Notes under the pieces: model-generated
The model's database searches: none
The model's input: only the letters and a program-made list of their open reading frames with translations
Told to the model about the DNA's origin: nothing
NCBI RefSeq assembly: GCF_005405065.1
Contig: NZ_BJDI01000006.1
Span: 57,699-121,698 of the forward strand
Reading direction: 5' to 3'
Length of the DNA stretch: 64,000 bases
Source: Lactiplantibacillus nangangensis
Lineage (GTDB): Bacteria; Bacillota; Bacilli; Lactobacillales; Lactobacillaceae
In this document: one piece after another, positions 1 to 7,813 of the stretch
Layout: each line of letters starts with the position of its first letter
How positions within the stretch are numbered: the stretch's first letter is position 1
Made by a program: the position numbers and the translations under genes

Positions 1-989
1 GCGATTAACAGTCCCAAGGTGGCGTACCAAACGAAGGCACTGTATGACACGCTGGTCCACAAGTAAGGAATCGCTTGATGATGTTGGTAAGCGTCCAAGT
101 TAGCTAACAGCGCTACCCCGAAAACACCTTCCATGATTGGGGCCATAACGTTCCCACCGTGAATCCCGAAGAACCAGAATAGTTGTGTCAACACGGCAAT
201 TGCGATGACGGCGAAGAAGTTTTGCGACATCCCCAAAAGTGGTGTTTGCAGCACTTTGTAAATCCAATCGATCAACAATTCACCAGTAATATGGTTGAAG
301 ATAGTGATGAAAATGCCGACGACGTAGAGTGAAATGAAAGCGGGTACAATTGAAAGAAACGGTGTGGCAATTGCCGGTGGTACTGAGTCTGGCAATTTAA
401 TCGTCCAATTTTTATTCATGATCTTGGAGAAAATAATAGCAGCTAAGAAGCCGATTAAGATTGCGGTAAAGTAACCATTTGAATTAACTTGGGCACCCGG
501 AATCAACCCAGTGACAGTAACTGAAAGTTTGTGACCATGAACAGAGAGACCCTCGACGCCTTTAAACATGGCGCTGAGGTCACCTTTAGCTTGAGTGAGG
601 TCAAAAGTTGAACTAACTGAATTTCCAATGGCAATGATGAATGCTGAGAAAGCTACGATTCCACTGGATAAACGGTCGGTTTTGTAGATTTTGGCAACGT
701 TTACACCCAAAGAGAAAATAAAAATTAATGAAACGACTGAAACAGTCCCGCGGAAAATCAAACTATTGAGATCCGCTAACCAAGTCATGGAATTGATAAA
801 ACCGGTCCAACCAAATTGACCCGGAATATCAACTAAAAAGGCGTTGAATAATAGTGCTAATGACCCAGTCATGACAGCTGGCATCGTCCCAATGAAGGAA
901 TCACGTAGCGCAACTAAGAATTTTTGATTACCAATCTTATTTGCTATTGGTAGGAGATACTTTTCTAAACCATCCATAAATTTGTGCAT
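1..989 (-). CDS. PTS sugar transporter subunit EIIC (lactose/cellobiose type), C-terminus cut off
   Basis: Reading the minus strand from the ATG at 989 gives a hydrophobic protein starting MHKFMDGLEKYLLPIANKIG, the usual opening of PTS EIIC permeases of the lactose/cellobiose family. It contains the family stretch FFGIHGGNVMAPIMEG near the window edge, in the conserved substrate-site region. The membrane permease takes up and phosphorylates a beta-glucoside or oligosaccharide together with EIIA and EIIB, which are not in the window. About 329 codons are present and the end lies beyond base 1. An AGGGG ribosome site precedes the start. It diverges from a ROK repressor, its probable regulator. 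The exact sugar cannot be told from the sequence. Confidence 0.9.
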   Translation of the reverse strand, partial: MHKFMDGLEKYLLPIANKIGNQKFLVALRDSFIGTMPAVMTGSLALLFNAFLVDIPGQFGWTGFINSMTWLADLNSLIFRGTVSVVSLIFIFSLGVNVAKIYKTDRLSSGIVAFSAFIIAIGNSVSSTFDLTQAKGDLSAMFKGVEGLSVHGHKLSVTVTGLIPGAQVNSNGYFTAILIGFLAAIIFSKIMNKNWTIKLPDSVPPAIATPFLSIVPAFISLYVVGIFITIFNHITGELLIDWIYKVLQTPLLGMSQNFFAVIAIAVLTQLFWFFGIHGGNVMAPIMEGVFGVALLANLDAYQHHQAIPYLWTSVSYSAFVWYATLGLLI

Positions 990-1098
990 AATGGAAACCC
1001 CTTTTGAATTTTTTTGAGGAGCATGATTAATAGCTAAAAATAATTTAAAAACTTGTAGAAAAGACTTTTCTGACATAATTAATTATTTATTTACGTTA

Positions 1099-1132
1099 AC
1101 AAATTGATAATATAATCTAAAAAGTAATTTGT
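1099..1132. promoter_or_regulatory. Inverted repeat flanking the PTS promoter, candidate ROK operator
   Basis: ACAAATT (1099-1105) and AATTTGT (1126-1132) are perfect inverted arms 20 bases apart. They bracket the core promoter; one arm overlaps the -35 and the other lies just past the -10. The divergent ROK repressor is the obvious candidate ligand. This is inferred from position only. Confidence 0.45.
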
Positions 1133-1135
1133 CAA
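1107..1135 (-). promoter_or_regulatory. Sigma-A promoter of the PTS gene
   Basis: On the minus strand a perfect TTGACA (1130-1135) is followed by 17 bases and TATTAT (1107-1112). It reads towards the PTS permease. Confidence 0.8.
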
Positions 1136-1218
1136 GCTTGATTTTTGGATATTCTTGCTGTTTAATTTATTTTATGAAAGTAATTAACAGCTGTTTGAGT
1201 TAGATGAGGAAGTGGCTT

Positions 1219-2439
1219 ATGAAAGTTAGCAAACGTCGTAATGAACAACGGAGTCAAATTTTAGACTTGATTTATGCTCAGCATCAGATTTCTCGGGTCG
1301 ATATTGCCCATCTGACGGGAATTACTGCTGCCATTACCAGTGATATTGTTGGAGAGTTAATTGCAACAGGAAAAGTGATTGAAGTCGGTGAAACCGGACC
1401 AAGTACGGCAGGCTCTGGGCGGCGCCGCATCTTATTAGCGGCTAAGCCACAGCAAGCGTATTATATTGGCAGTGAACTTTCAGAAAAGAATTTCACGTTT
1501 TGTTTGACTGATAATCTTGGGAGTGTCGTTGAACAAGCGACTTATCCAGTGACTGAGACATTGCAGGCGAAACAAATTTCTGCGGAAAAGTATCATGAAC
1601 AGTTAGCGGCGTTTATTGAAAAAACGCAAGCTTATCAGCCACAAGCAATCGGAATCTCAGTTCCGGGTCATTTTAATCGGACGAGTCACGTGATTGCCAG
1701 CAACAATCAGACTTGGCAGCAGTTTAATATCGACACTGCATTGGCTGAGGTGTCGTTACCAACCTTTTTAGAAAATAATGTGCATTGTATGGCGGCGGCG
1801 GAACGATTACTACCGCACGAAACGGTGGCTGATGGGTATATCTTTTTCCATGTTAGTCGGGGCATGTTTGCGTCATACGTTTATCAAGGTAAAGTTTATG
1901 GTGCGGATAATTTTCTCGTTGGTGAAGTCGGGCATATGATCGTGAATCCAGACGGTGAGTTCTGTGAGTGTGGTCGTCGGGGCTGTCTCCAAACTTATGC
2001 CAGTGAGGCTTGGATTATTAAAAAAGCACAGATTTTATATCAAAATACAGCCTCAACTTATTTACATCAGTTAGTAGCGGATGCCGAACATATTACGATT
2101 AAAGCCATTATGCAGGCTTTTACAATGGGCGATGATGGGATTATTACGATTTTGACGAATGCGATGAAATATTTAGCGATTGCCTTGAATAATTTATCGG
2201 TGATGATTGCGTCTAAACGGATTATTTTACATGGGCAATTATTCGAGTTGGTACCATTAGTAAAAATTTTGAATCGCTTTTTAGCACAGAATCAATTCTT
2301 AATTAATGGGGTTGAGGTGCAGCCAGTTTCTGTAAAACCTTATCAACTTCAAGATGGGGCGGTTGCTGCGGCAATGCTAGCTGTTAAAAATGATTATTTT
2401 AATGATGATCAGGAGGCTATCAAGTCAACCAAAGCTTAA
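1219..2439 (+). CDS. ROK family transcriptional regulator (NagC/XylR type)
   Basis: The protein has an N-terminal winged helix-turn-helix (about residues 1-55, containing RVDIAHLTGITAA) followed by a sugar-kinase-like ROK domain. The ROK zinc motif is present as CECGRRGC (about residues 249-256), with the preceding VGEVGH. Such proteins repress sugar genes and release DNA when a sugar or phosphosugar binds. I chose the ATG at 1219 because GAGGAAG (1206-1212) sits at good spacing before it; an upstream in-frame ATG at 1204 overlaps that ribosome site. It diverges from the PTS permease and probably controls it. The sugar effector is unknown. Confidence 0.88.
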   Translation: MKVSKRRNEQRSQILDLIYAQHQISRVDIAHLTGITAAITSDIVGELIATGKVIEVGETGPSTAGSGRRRILLAAKPQQAYYIGSELSEKNFTFCLTDNLGSVVEQATYPVTETLQAKQISAEKYHEQLAAFIEKTQAYQPQAIGISVPGHFNRTSHVIASNNQTWQQFNIDTALAEVSLPTFLENNVHCMAAAERLLPHETVADGYIFFHVSRGMFASYVYQGKVYGADNFLVGEVGHMIVNPDGEFCECGRRGCLQTYASEAWIIKKAQILYQNTASTYLHQLVADAEHITIKAIMQAFTMGDDGIITILTNAMKYLAIALNNLSVMIASKRIILHGQLFELVPLVKILNRFLAQNQFLINGVEVQPVSVKPYQLQDGAVAAAMLAVKNDYFNDDQEAIKSTKA

Positions 2440-2641
2440 CTGGTCTGCTGATGGAAAGCAATCAGAGTAGGTTGGTGATTTGTTGATAAGTTGTTTAAAC
2501 GATTGCAGTTTGTTGTGTGGTCTAACCAGTTGTGGCTGCAAAGTGTTGATGTGATCAAATGGTTTGTTAAAGCTACTTCAAGTAGTTGTGTCAGCTACCT
2601 TTTAAGCTGGCCAGTACTTTTTTCAACGCTTGTGCACGTGA

Positions 2642-2705
2642 TTAAGCTCGACCTGGTCCCAAGACCGCATGTTATCAGCAGCGACCGGAGACGCCAAGCA
2701 CCAGT
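2642..2705 (+). repeat. Partial copy of structured element C
   Basis: This stretch matches one end of the element at 52020-52213: CTGGTCCCAAGACCGCATG, then TTATCAGCAGCGACCGGAGA. Only this end is recognisable, so the copy is truncated or decayed. It lies in a 374-base gene-free stretch (2440-2813) where I see no convincing gene. Confidence 0.6.
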
Positions 2706-2736
2706 CAGTTTTAGAGATTACTTAAAATTTGGGTAT

Positions 2737-2769
2737 AAAAGCGAGGAAGCCGGTGGGCGCCTCGCTTTT
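2737..2769. terminator. Hairpin terminator
   Basis: GCGAGG (2741-2746) pairs with CCTCGC (2760-2765), flanked by A and T runs. A TGCTATGAT extended -10 (2771-2779) for the next gene follows at once. Confidence 0.6.
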
Positions 2770-2813
2770 ATGCTATGATTGGGGAATAACTTAAACGGAA
2801 GTAGGACCACAAC

Positions 2814-3443
2814 ATGAAAACTATCACCTTGTACTTAGCTGTGACCGGAACAACTTATTTTGATCAACTTGATCGCTTTCAGGGCTGGAGTGGGACCCCA
2901 TTAACCCCAGCTGGTCAACAAGCCAGTCAGACGCTCGGTCAACAGTTGGCAACAGTCAAATTTGATACAGCCTTCGCGAGCGATACGAGTCGTGGCGTGC
3001 AAACTGGTCGTGCGATTTTAGCGGCACAGGCTGGCCCATTAAAATTGCAAACAAAGGCGGCGTTACGGGCGCCATTTTACGGTGGTTTTGAAGGCTTGGA
3101 ACGCTCAGCCGTTTGGTCAGGTTTCGCAACGAAACTTGGTTATCCAACGGTTGCGGCTTTTGAGGCTGATCAGACCCCGACTGAAATCCAAAACTTGATT
3201 CATGATCACGATGTTGACAGTTTAGCTGAGAGTGGGGCTGAATTCTGGCAACGATATCAAGCCGGTTTGGCTAAAATCGTGGCGGCAACACCTGATCAAG
3301 GTCGGGCACTGATCGTCGTCGACCCAGCAGTTTTACGCAAACTGCGGTTTGATTTGACGGGGCAGTTAGCAACCGATGAACAAGTCGCTGCAAGCACGGT
3401 CACTATCGTGGATAAAGCTGGGGATAAGTTGACGCTACGCTAA
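2814..3443 (+). CDS. Histidine phosphatase superfamily protein lacking its catalytic residues
   Basis: The protein (209 aa) follows the phosphoglycerate-mutase-like fold pattern: YLxxxGxTxF, then FQGWSGTPLTPAG, and FYGGFEG near residue 92. However the hallmark RHG is replaced by VTG (residues 10-12), so the phosphohistidine nucleophile is absent. The late conserved serine-histidine-glycine strand reads IVVDPAV, so the second histidine is missing too. It is therefore probably a pseudoenzyme with a binding or regulatory role rather than a phosphatase. It has its own extended -10 promoter and is a single-gene unit. The family call rests on fold-level motifs, the loss of catalysis on direct reading. 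Confidence 0.8.
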   Translation: MKTITLYLAVTGTTYFDQLDRFQGWSGTPLTPAGQQASQTLGQQLATVKFDTAFASDTSRGVQTGRAILAAQAGPLKLQTKAALRAPFYGGFEGLERSAVWSGFATKLGYPTVAAFEADQTPTEIQNLIHDHDVDSLAESGAEFWQRYQAGLAKIVAATPDQGRALIVVDPAVLRKLRFDLTGQLATDEQVAASTVTIVDKAGDKLTLR

Positions 3444-3544
3444 ATATCGATGGTCAGGAGTTGCTTGCGTCCTGCACTAATCTGCGATAATGTGGATAAG
3501 GAATTGAGTCATCATTAAAAAATTAATTATAGCGAGGTTTTAAC

Positions 3545-3847
3545 ATGCAAGTTTATGTCGTTACGAGTGTCGTTGCTGGTCAAGAAACAGTGACAACTAA
3601 GGCAATTCAGGGTTTTATCGATGCGTTAAGTGACCAATTAGGCGCAGATTACACGTTTACTTTGGACACGGATTACGGTAAAACGTTGACTAAAAAAGAC
3701 GATGCCGTTTATTTAGTTTATTTTGGCTCACAAGCGAATTTATCTGCCGCGCAACAGCAACAAATGATTATCTACTATTCAGCGGAAGATGTGGACAACT
3801 TACAAATTGGCCGCTTTGTGGATATGTTAAAGCAGCTCAAAAAATAG
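3545..3847 (+). CDS. Small protein of unknown function (100 aa)
   Basis: I do not recognise this protein. It is soluble, with an alternating hydrophobic pattern suggesting an alpha/beta fold (MQVYVVTSVVAG at the start, AVYLVYFGS in the middle) and a basic C-terminus. An AGCGAGG ribosome site precedes the ATG. It leads a tightly packed run of five genes (3545-5247) with small membrane proteins and an acetyltransferase. No function can be assigned. Confidence 0.7.
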   Translation: MQVYVVTSVVAGQETVTTKAIQGFIDALSDQLGADYTFTLDTDYGKTLTKKDDAVYLVYFGSQANLSAAQQQQMIIYYSAEDVDNLQIGRFVDMLKQLKK

Positions 3848-3872
3848 TTATGCACAGGTAGGGGGTTATCGT

Positions 3873-4130
3873 ATGACGTTAATCACACTTGGAATTATTG
3901 CGATTATCATTTTTGTGTTAGAGGAGTTCGTGTTCTCTGCCAGTCGTTACTTTTGGGTTGGCGGGATTGTGCCGGTACTTTGGACGGCCTTTTTAGCCTA
4001 CTTGGTTGTGACGCAAGCGGCTAATCTGACTCTACCAGACTATGTGCTTGTTATCATTGCAGTCATTGCCCCGTATGTCTGTTGGGGCAACGGGTTTCAA
4101 CATCATGCTGCTAAACGGCGAGTACGATGA
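3873..4130 (+). CDS. Small membrane protein (85 aa)
   Basis: Two or three hydrophobic segments (residues about 2-18, 27-50 and 55-72) and a basic C-terminus (AAKRRVR) indicate a small inner-membrane protein. The ribosome site is AGGGGG. Its last codons overlap the start of the following acetyltransferase by four bases (ATGA), which suggests translational coupling. Function unknown. Confidence 0.75.
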   Translation: MTLITLGIIAIIIFVLEEFVFSASRYFWVGGIVPVLWTAFLAYLVVTQAANLTLPDYVLVIIAVIAPYVCWGNGFQHHAAKRRVR

Positions 4131-4585
4131 TTACGCCGATTCAGGTCAGTCAGGTACCGAAAGAATTGTTGTTATTAGCTGATCCTGATTGGTCAAAAGT
4201 CCAGCAAGCGTTAGAACAGGCCACGATTTATGGCTATCAATTAGCTGGCAAAATCGTTGGTGTTTTAGTGTTGCAGCCGCAAACGGCAACAGTCAAAGAA
4301 ATTACGATCGTGGCAGTTTCTCCGAGTTATCAACACCGGGGGATTGCCAAGGCATTATTACAAATGGTAATCAAAAGTTGTCAACAGGATACTACCTGTG
4401 AACAACTGCAGATTGGCACTGGTAATTCATCATTGCGGCAATTAGCCTTGTATCAACACGCTGGTTTTGAAATGGTGAGTGTTTGGGTGAATTATTTTGT
4501 GGATAACTATCCTGAACCAATTTATGAGAATGGCTTACAGTGTAAAAGTATGGTTCGTTTAGCGCTAAACGTAAAGGCAGGTTAG
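4127..4585 (+). CDS. GNAT family N-acetyltransferase
   Basis: The central region carries the acetyl-CoA binding signature of GNAT enzymes: ITIVAVSPSYQHRGIAKALL (about residues 65-84; the Q-x-x-G-x-A loop reads QHRGIA), then YQHAGFEMVS towards the C-terminus. It would transfer an acetyl group to an amine of a small molecule or protein; the substrate is not predictable. It overlaps the preceding gene by four bases and is followed four bases later by a membrane protein gene. Confidence 0.85.
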   Translation: MITPIQVSQVPKELLLLADPDWSKVQQALEQATIYGYQLAGKIVGVLVLQPQTATVKEITIVAVSPSYQHRGIAKALLQMVIKSCQQDTTCEQLQIGTGNSSLRQLALYQHAGFEMVSVWVNYFVDNYPEPIYENGLQCKSMVRLALNVKAG

Positions 4586-4589
4586 ATAA

Positions 4590-5060
4590 ATGTGGCGAGC
4601 AGGCAATTTAATTAGTAGTTGGTTTTATGGCGCAATTGCGGTGTTTATCATCATGTTTTTTACCGCGCGCCAAACCGTGAATCGCATTATTTTGGAGTTC
4701 AATCCGCTAGTTATTTATAGTATTATTTGTGCGTTGATCCTGTTACCAATCATTAAATATCGTTGGCCGAAAATCTTTCAGGTCTGGCGTCGTCAGCCTA
4801 AAGAAACGCCGTCAACTCGGCCAGATGACGAGCAGATTATTCAAGATTCTGGACACACTTGGTCGGCTCCAGTGAAACGTACGAAGCCTAAGCCTGTGCC
4901 AACCGTGTTGACACCGCAAGTTGAAGCTAAAAGTAATTTTATGGATGAGTTTATTAACTTCTTTAAAAATATTTTGATGGCGGTTATCTTCGTGTTAATC
5001 AGTCCATTCATTTGTGGTTATTTTTGGGTTAAGGATTACCGGGCGAAGTCGCATGATTAA
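4590..5060 (+). CDS. Membrane protein of unknown function (156 aa)
   Basis: Two hydrophobic segments lie at about residues 10-26 and 38-54, then a charged proline-rich middle region and a final hydrophobic segment at about 125-147. This suggests a protein anchored at both ends with a soluble loop. It ends ATGATTAA, overlapping the start of the next gene. I recognise no family. Confidence 0.75.
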   Translation: MWRAGNLISSWFYGAIAVFIIMFFTARQTVNRIILEFNPLVIYSIICALILLPIIKYRWPKIFQVWRRQPKETPSTRPDDEQIIQDSGHTWSAPVKRTKPKPVPTVLTPQVEAKSNFMDEFINFFKNILMAVIFVLISPFICGYFWVKDYRAKSHD

Positions 5061-5247
5061 GCAACAGCGGCGAGTAAGTTTGGTTTTAGTTCCGGCGATG
5101 GCGGTCGTGGTCATTGGGCTAATGGCCTGGGCACGCCACAATCAGTGGGGGCAATTCTGGATCTTACTGGTCGGTTTGATTTTAGTTGATCAAGCGCGGC
5201 CAGGGCGGTTACTTAATCACCTTGTGACTAAATGGATTTTTAAATAA
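5053..5247 (+). CDS. Small two-segment membrane protein (64 aa)
   Basis: The ATG at 5053 overlaps the last eight bases of the previous gene, which favours this start. The product is basic at the N-terminus (MIKQQRR), has two hydrophobic segments and a basic tail. It is the last gene of the operon and is followed by a strong terminator. Function unknown. Confidence 0.65.
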   Translation: MIKQQRRVSLVLVPAMAVVVIGLMAWARHNQWGQFWILLVGLILVDQARPGRLLNHLVTKWIFK

Positions 5248-5272
5248 GTTATCCACTGTGGATAAAAACAAA

Positions 5273-5325
5273 AGAGCTCTCGTAATCAACTTGGAAATTC
5301 AAGTTGGTTGCGAGAGCCCTTTTTC
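5273..5325. terminator. Bidirectional terminator between the small-protein operon and lepB
   Basis: A long stem (GCTCTCGTAATCAACTTG pairing with CAAGTTGGTTGCGAGAGC) has A residues before it and a T run after it. It serves the converging genes on both strands. Confidence 0.88.
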
Positions 5326-5328
5326 CGC

Positions 5329-5955
5329 TTAATAAGCTGGTTGGAAACTGTTAATATATTGTTTACGATTTTGCCAAGGCCAAGCTTTGACGACACCAAT
5401 CATCTTGCTCTTCGGCACGAACCCCCAATAGCGGCCATCGTTAGAGACGCTACGATGATCACCCATCACGAAGTAATGCCCCTTTGGCACTTTGTTATTA
5501 GTCACTTTTGTCTGCCAACCATCTTGATCATGGCTCAAACTGTTCAACGTCCAGCCGGTGAATTTGCTGTGACTATTGGCCATGAAGGAACCAGTGGTCT
5601 GTTGATAACTATTCTTCAAATACGTTTGTTTGATGAGTTTGTTGTTCACGTAAAGTTTACCAGCGTTAGTGTAGCGAACGGTATCCCCGGGCATCCCAAT
5701 GACCCGCTTGACGTAAACGGCTTTTTTCGATGTTTGGTCAGGATCTAGGCCGTAAGCATCAAAGACGACGACGGAGCCTGCCTTGATCTTACTAGTCTTA
5801 AAGGCGACGACCCGCTCGTTATTTTGGAGGTTCGGTTGCATGGAAGTCCCATCAACGCGGACCATCGTGAACCAGAACTGGCGGATGAGGAGGGCTAATC
5901 CGAGTCCAATCAGGATAGGCAGCACCCAACTCATGATATTTTTAAATGTTTTCAC
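5329..5955 (-). CDS. lepB: Signal peptidase I
   Basis: This 208-residue protein has one N-terminal membrane segment (about 10-30) and the type I signal peptidase boxes: SMQP with the nucleophile Ser38, the general base Lys83 in KRVIGMPGD, and the late GDHRSVSNDGRYWG motif. It removes signal peptides from exported proteins on the outer face of the membrane. Length and motifs are normal for Gram-positive SipS-type enzymes. It is transcribed alone. A TATAAT box lies upstream near 5995 on the minus strand. Confidence 0.95.
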   Translation of the reverse strand: MKTFKNIMSWVLPILIGLGLALLIRQFWFTMVRVDGTSMQPNLQNNERVVAFKTSKIKAGSVVVFDAYGLDPDQTSKKAVYVKRVIGMPGDTVRYTNAGKLYVNNKLIKQTYLKNSYQQTTGSFMANSHSKFTGWTLNSLSHDQDGWQTKVTNNKVPKGHYFVMGDHRSVSNDGRYWGFVPKSKMIGVVKAWPWQNRKQYINSFQPAY

Positions 5956-6189
5956 TGTTTTCGACTCCCCTTAAATGTGTGTATAACTCTTATTATATAC
6001 GAACCGCTCGTCGAGGAGTGCTAAAAAAACTTAAAAGATTTACTTAGTCAAGTTTACGCGGTCGGCAAGCTTGATAAAATGGGACAATTGACTTTTAAAA
6101 ATGGGTCAGACTGGCGTTGAAATCGGTATCACGATGTGGTTAACTTTAGCAGTGGTGATTTTAAAAGTTAGCGGAGGATTATTTTAATT

Positions 6190-6810
6190 ATGAAAACACA
6201 AAAAGAACGAATGTTAGCGGGCGAACTCTATATTGCGGATGATGCTGAATTGGGTCGTGAAAGTCGTCGTGGTAAGCGACTTGCCCGAATTTACAGCCAA
6301 ACGACTGAAAATGACGGCGACTATCGGACCGAATTGTTAAGTCAGTTATTTAACAAAATCGGGTCGAATGGCTATGTGGAACCACCTTTCCACACGGACT
6401 ATGGTAGTAATACGACAATTGGGGCCAATTTTTATGCGAATTATGATGCCATTTTTATTGATGTTGCCCGAATTACAATTGGCGACAACGTCTTCATGGG
6501 GCCACGGGTCGGCTTATATACGGCAGGCCATCCGATCGATGCTGAAATTCGCGCCGAACAACTTGAATATGGTCAGCCCATCACGATTGGCAACGATGTT
6601 TGGTTTGGGGGCAATGTGGTCGTGAACCCCGGCGTGACAATTGGGTCCAATGTCGTCATTGGTTCTGGTTCAGTGGTCACTAAGGATATTCCGGATGGCG
6701 TCGTGGCGGTGGGCAATCCTTGCCACGTGTTGCGGAAAATTACTGACAAAGATCGCGACTATTGGGCTAAACAAAAGGCCGCCTATTTCGCTGACCGTGA
6801 TGATGAGTAA
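6190..6810 (+). CDS. maa: Sugar O-acetyltransferase (maltose/galactoside type)
   Basis: The N-terminus (MKTQKERMLAGELY) and the following DYGSNTTIGANFYANYDAIF are characteristic of the LacA/Maa/NodL family. The C-terminal half is a left-handed beta helix of hexapeptide repeats (ITIGDNVFMGP, ITIGNDVWFGGN, VTIGSNVVIGSGS). These enzymes transfer acetyl from acetyl-CoA to a sugar hydroxyl, usually to detoxify non-metabolised sugars. The length (206 aa) is normal. AGCGGAGGAT precedes the ATG. Confidence 0.92.
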   Translation: MKTQKERMLAGELYIADDAELGRESRRGKRLARIYSQTTENDGDYRTELLSQLFNKIGSNGYVEPPFHTDYGSNTTIGANFYANYDAIFIDVARITIGDNVFMGPRVGLYTAGHPIDAEIRAEQLEYGQPITIGNDVWFGGNVVVNPGVTIGSNVVIGSGSVVTKDIPDGVVAVGNPCHVLRKITDKDRDYWAKQKAAYFADRDDE

Positions 6811-6877
6811 TTGAAAATGGCTGGCTTCGGTGAGCTGTAATGTCACTGGCAGTGAGACATTTACTAGTACGACCGAT

Positions 6878-6906
6878 GAGTCTGGAATAATTTCCAGGCT
6901 CTTTTT
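6878..6906 (+). terminator. Terminator after maa
   Basis: GAGTCTGGAA pairs with TTCCAGGCTC across a short loop and is followed by TTTTT. The rest of 6811-7100 shows only the promoter region of the ABC pair, with a TATGAT near 7062. Confidence 0.8.
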
Positions 6907-7100
6907 GTGTCGCCAATCGTGATGGGTGAAAATATGCTCACCTGATTTAGAATCAGTCATAATCCGATAACTGAGCCACCACATTTTTCATGATCGTTTA
7001 GCGATTATCAAAAAGTCGGTCAGATTCGGGTGAAAAGCCGCGGGTTAACTAAATTTAAGGTATGATATAAATGTAACCGAATACATAGGAGGCGCTCAAT

Positions 7101-7802
7101 ATGGCGTATATCGAAGTAATCAAAGAGACCCGCGAATTTCGTAATGGGAGTCAACGAACGGTGGCTAATCGCGAGTTGTCGTTTGAAGTCGCACAAGGGT
7201 CAGTCGTGACGATTTTAGGGCCGAGTGGTGCGGGCAAATCAACGTTATTAAATATTTTAGGTGGTATGGACACGCCGACTAGTGGGCAAGTTTTGGTTGA
7301 TGGCGAAGATATTGCGCAATTTTCGGCGAAGCAGCTGACGACTTATCGCCGCCAAGCAGTGGGCTTTGTGTTCCAGTTTTATAATTTAGTCCCTAATTTG
7401 ACGGCTCGTGAGAATGTGGAATTGGCGTCACAAATTACCAAGGACGCGCGTGATGTGGATGAGACGCTGAAGTTGGTTGGATTAACTGAGCGTGCCGGTA
7501 ACTTTCCAGCACAATTATCCGGTGGGGAACAGCAACGAGTCGCGATTGCGCGGGCGGTAGCTAAGAATCCGAAGCTATTGTTGTGTGACGAACCGACTGG
7601 GGCACTGGATTATCGGACTGGGAAACAAGTGCTACAGGTTATTCAGGATGCGGCGCAACAGACACAAACGACGGTCATTATTGTGACGCACAATAGCGCC
7701 ATCGCGCAGATGGGCGACCAAGTCATTCGGATTAACGACGCGCAAGTTCAATCGGTCGTTCATAATGACCACCCAACGCCATTAGCAGACATTGACTGGT
7801 AG
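7101..7802 (+). CDS. ABC transporter ATP-binding protein (MacB/LolD type)
   Basis: The protein has Walker [10 protein letters not shown] (about residues 37-45), the signature [14 protein letters not shown], and Walker [13 protein letters not shown]. The GALD ending after Walker B is typical of MacB/Lpt-type ATPases that work with FtsX-fold permeases. It powers the large permease encoded 11 bases downstream. A good AGGAGG site precedes the ATG. The substrate is unknown; peptides, lipids or antimicrobials are typical of the family. Confidence 0.93.
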   Translation: MAYIEVIKETREFRNGSQRTVANRELSFEVAQGSVVTILGPSGAGKSTLLNILGGMDTPTSGQVLVDGEDIAQFSAKQLTTYRRQAVGFVFQFYNLVPNLTARENVELASQITKDARDVDETLKLVGLTERAGNFPAQLSGGEQQRVAIARAVAKNPKLLLCDEPTGALDYRTGKQVLQVIQDAAQQTQTTVIIVTHNSAIAQMGDQVIRINDAQVQSVVHNDHPTPLADIDW

Positions 7803-7813
7803 GTGAGTAATTA

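Noticed and set aside
2491..2778. A 95-codon open frame
   Set aside because: It runs through the partial C element and the terminator hairpin, has no ribosome site and no recognisable protein features.
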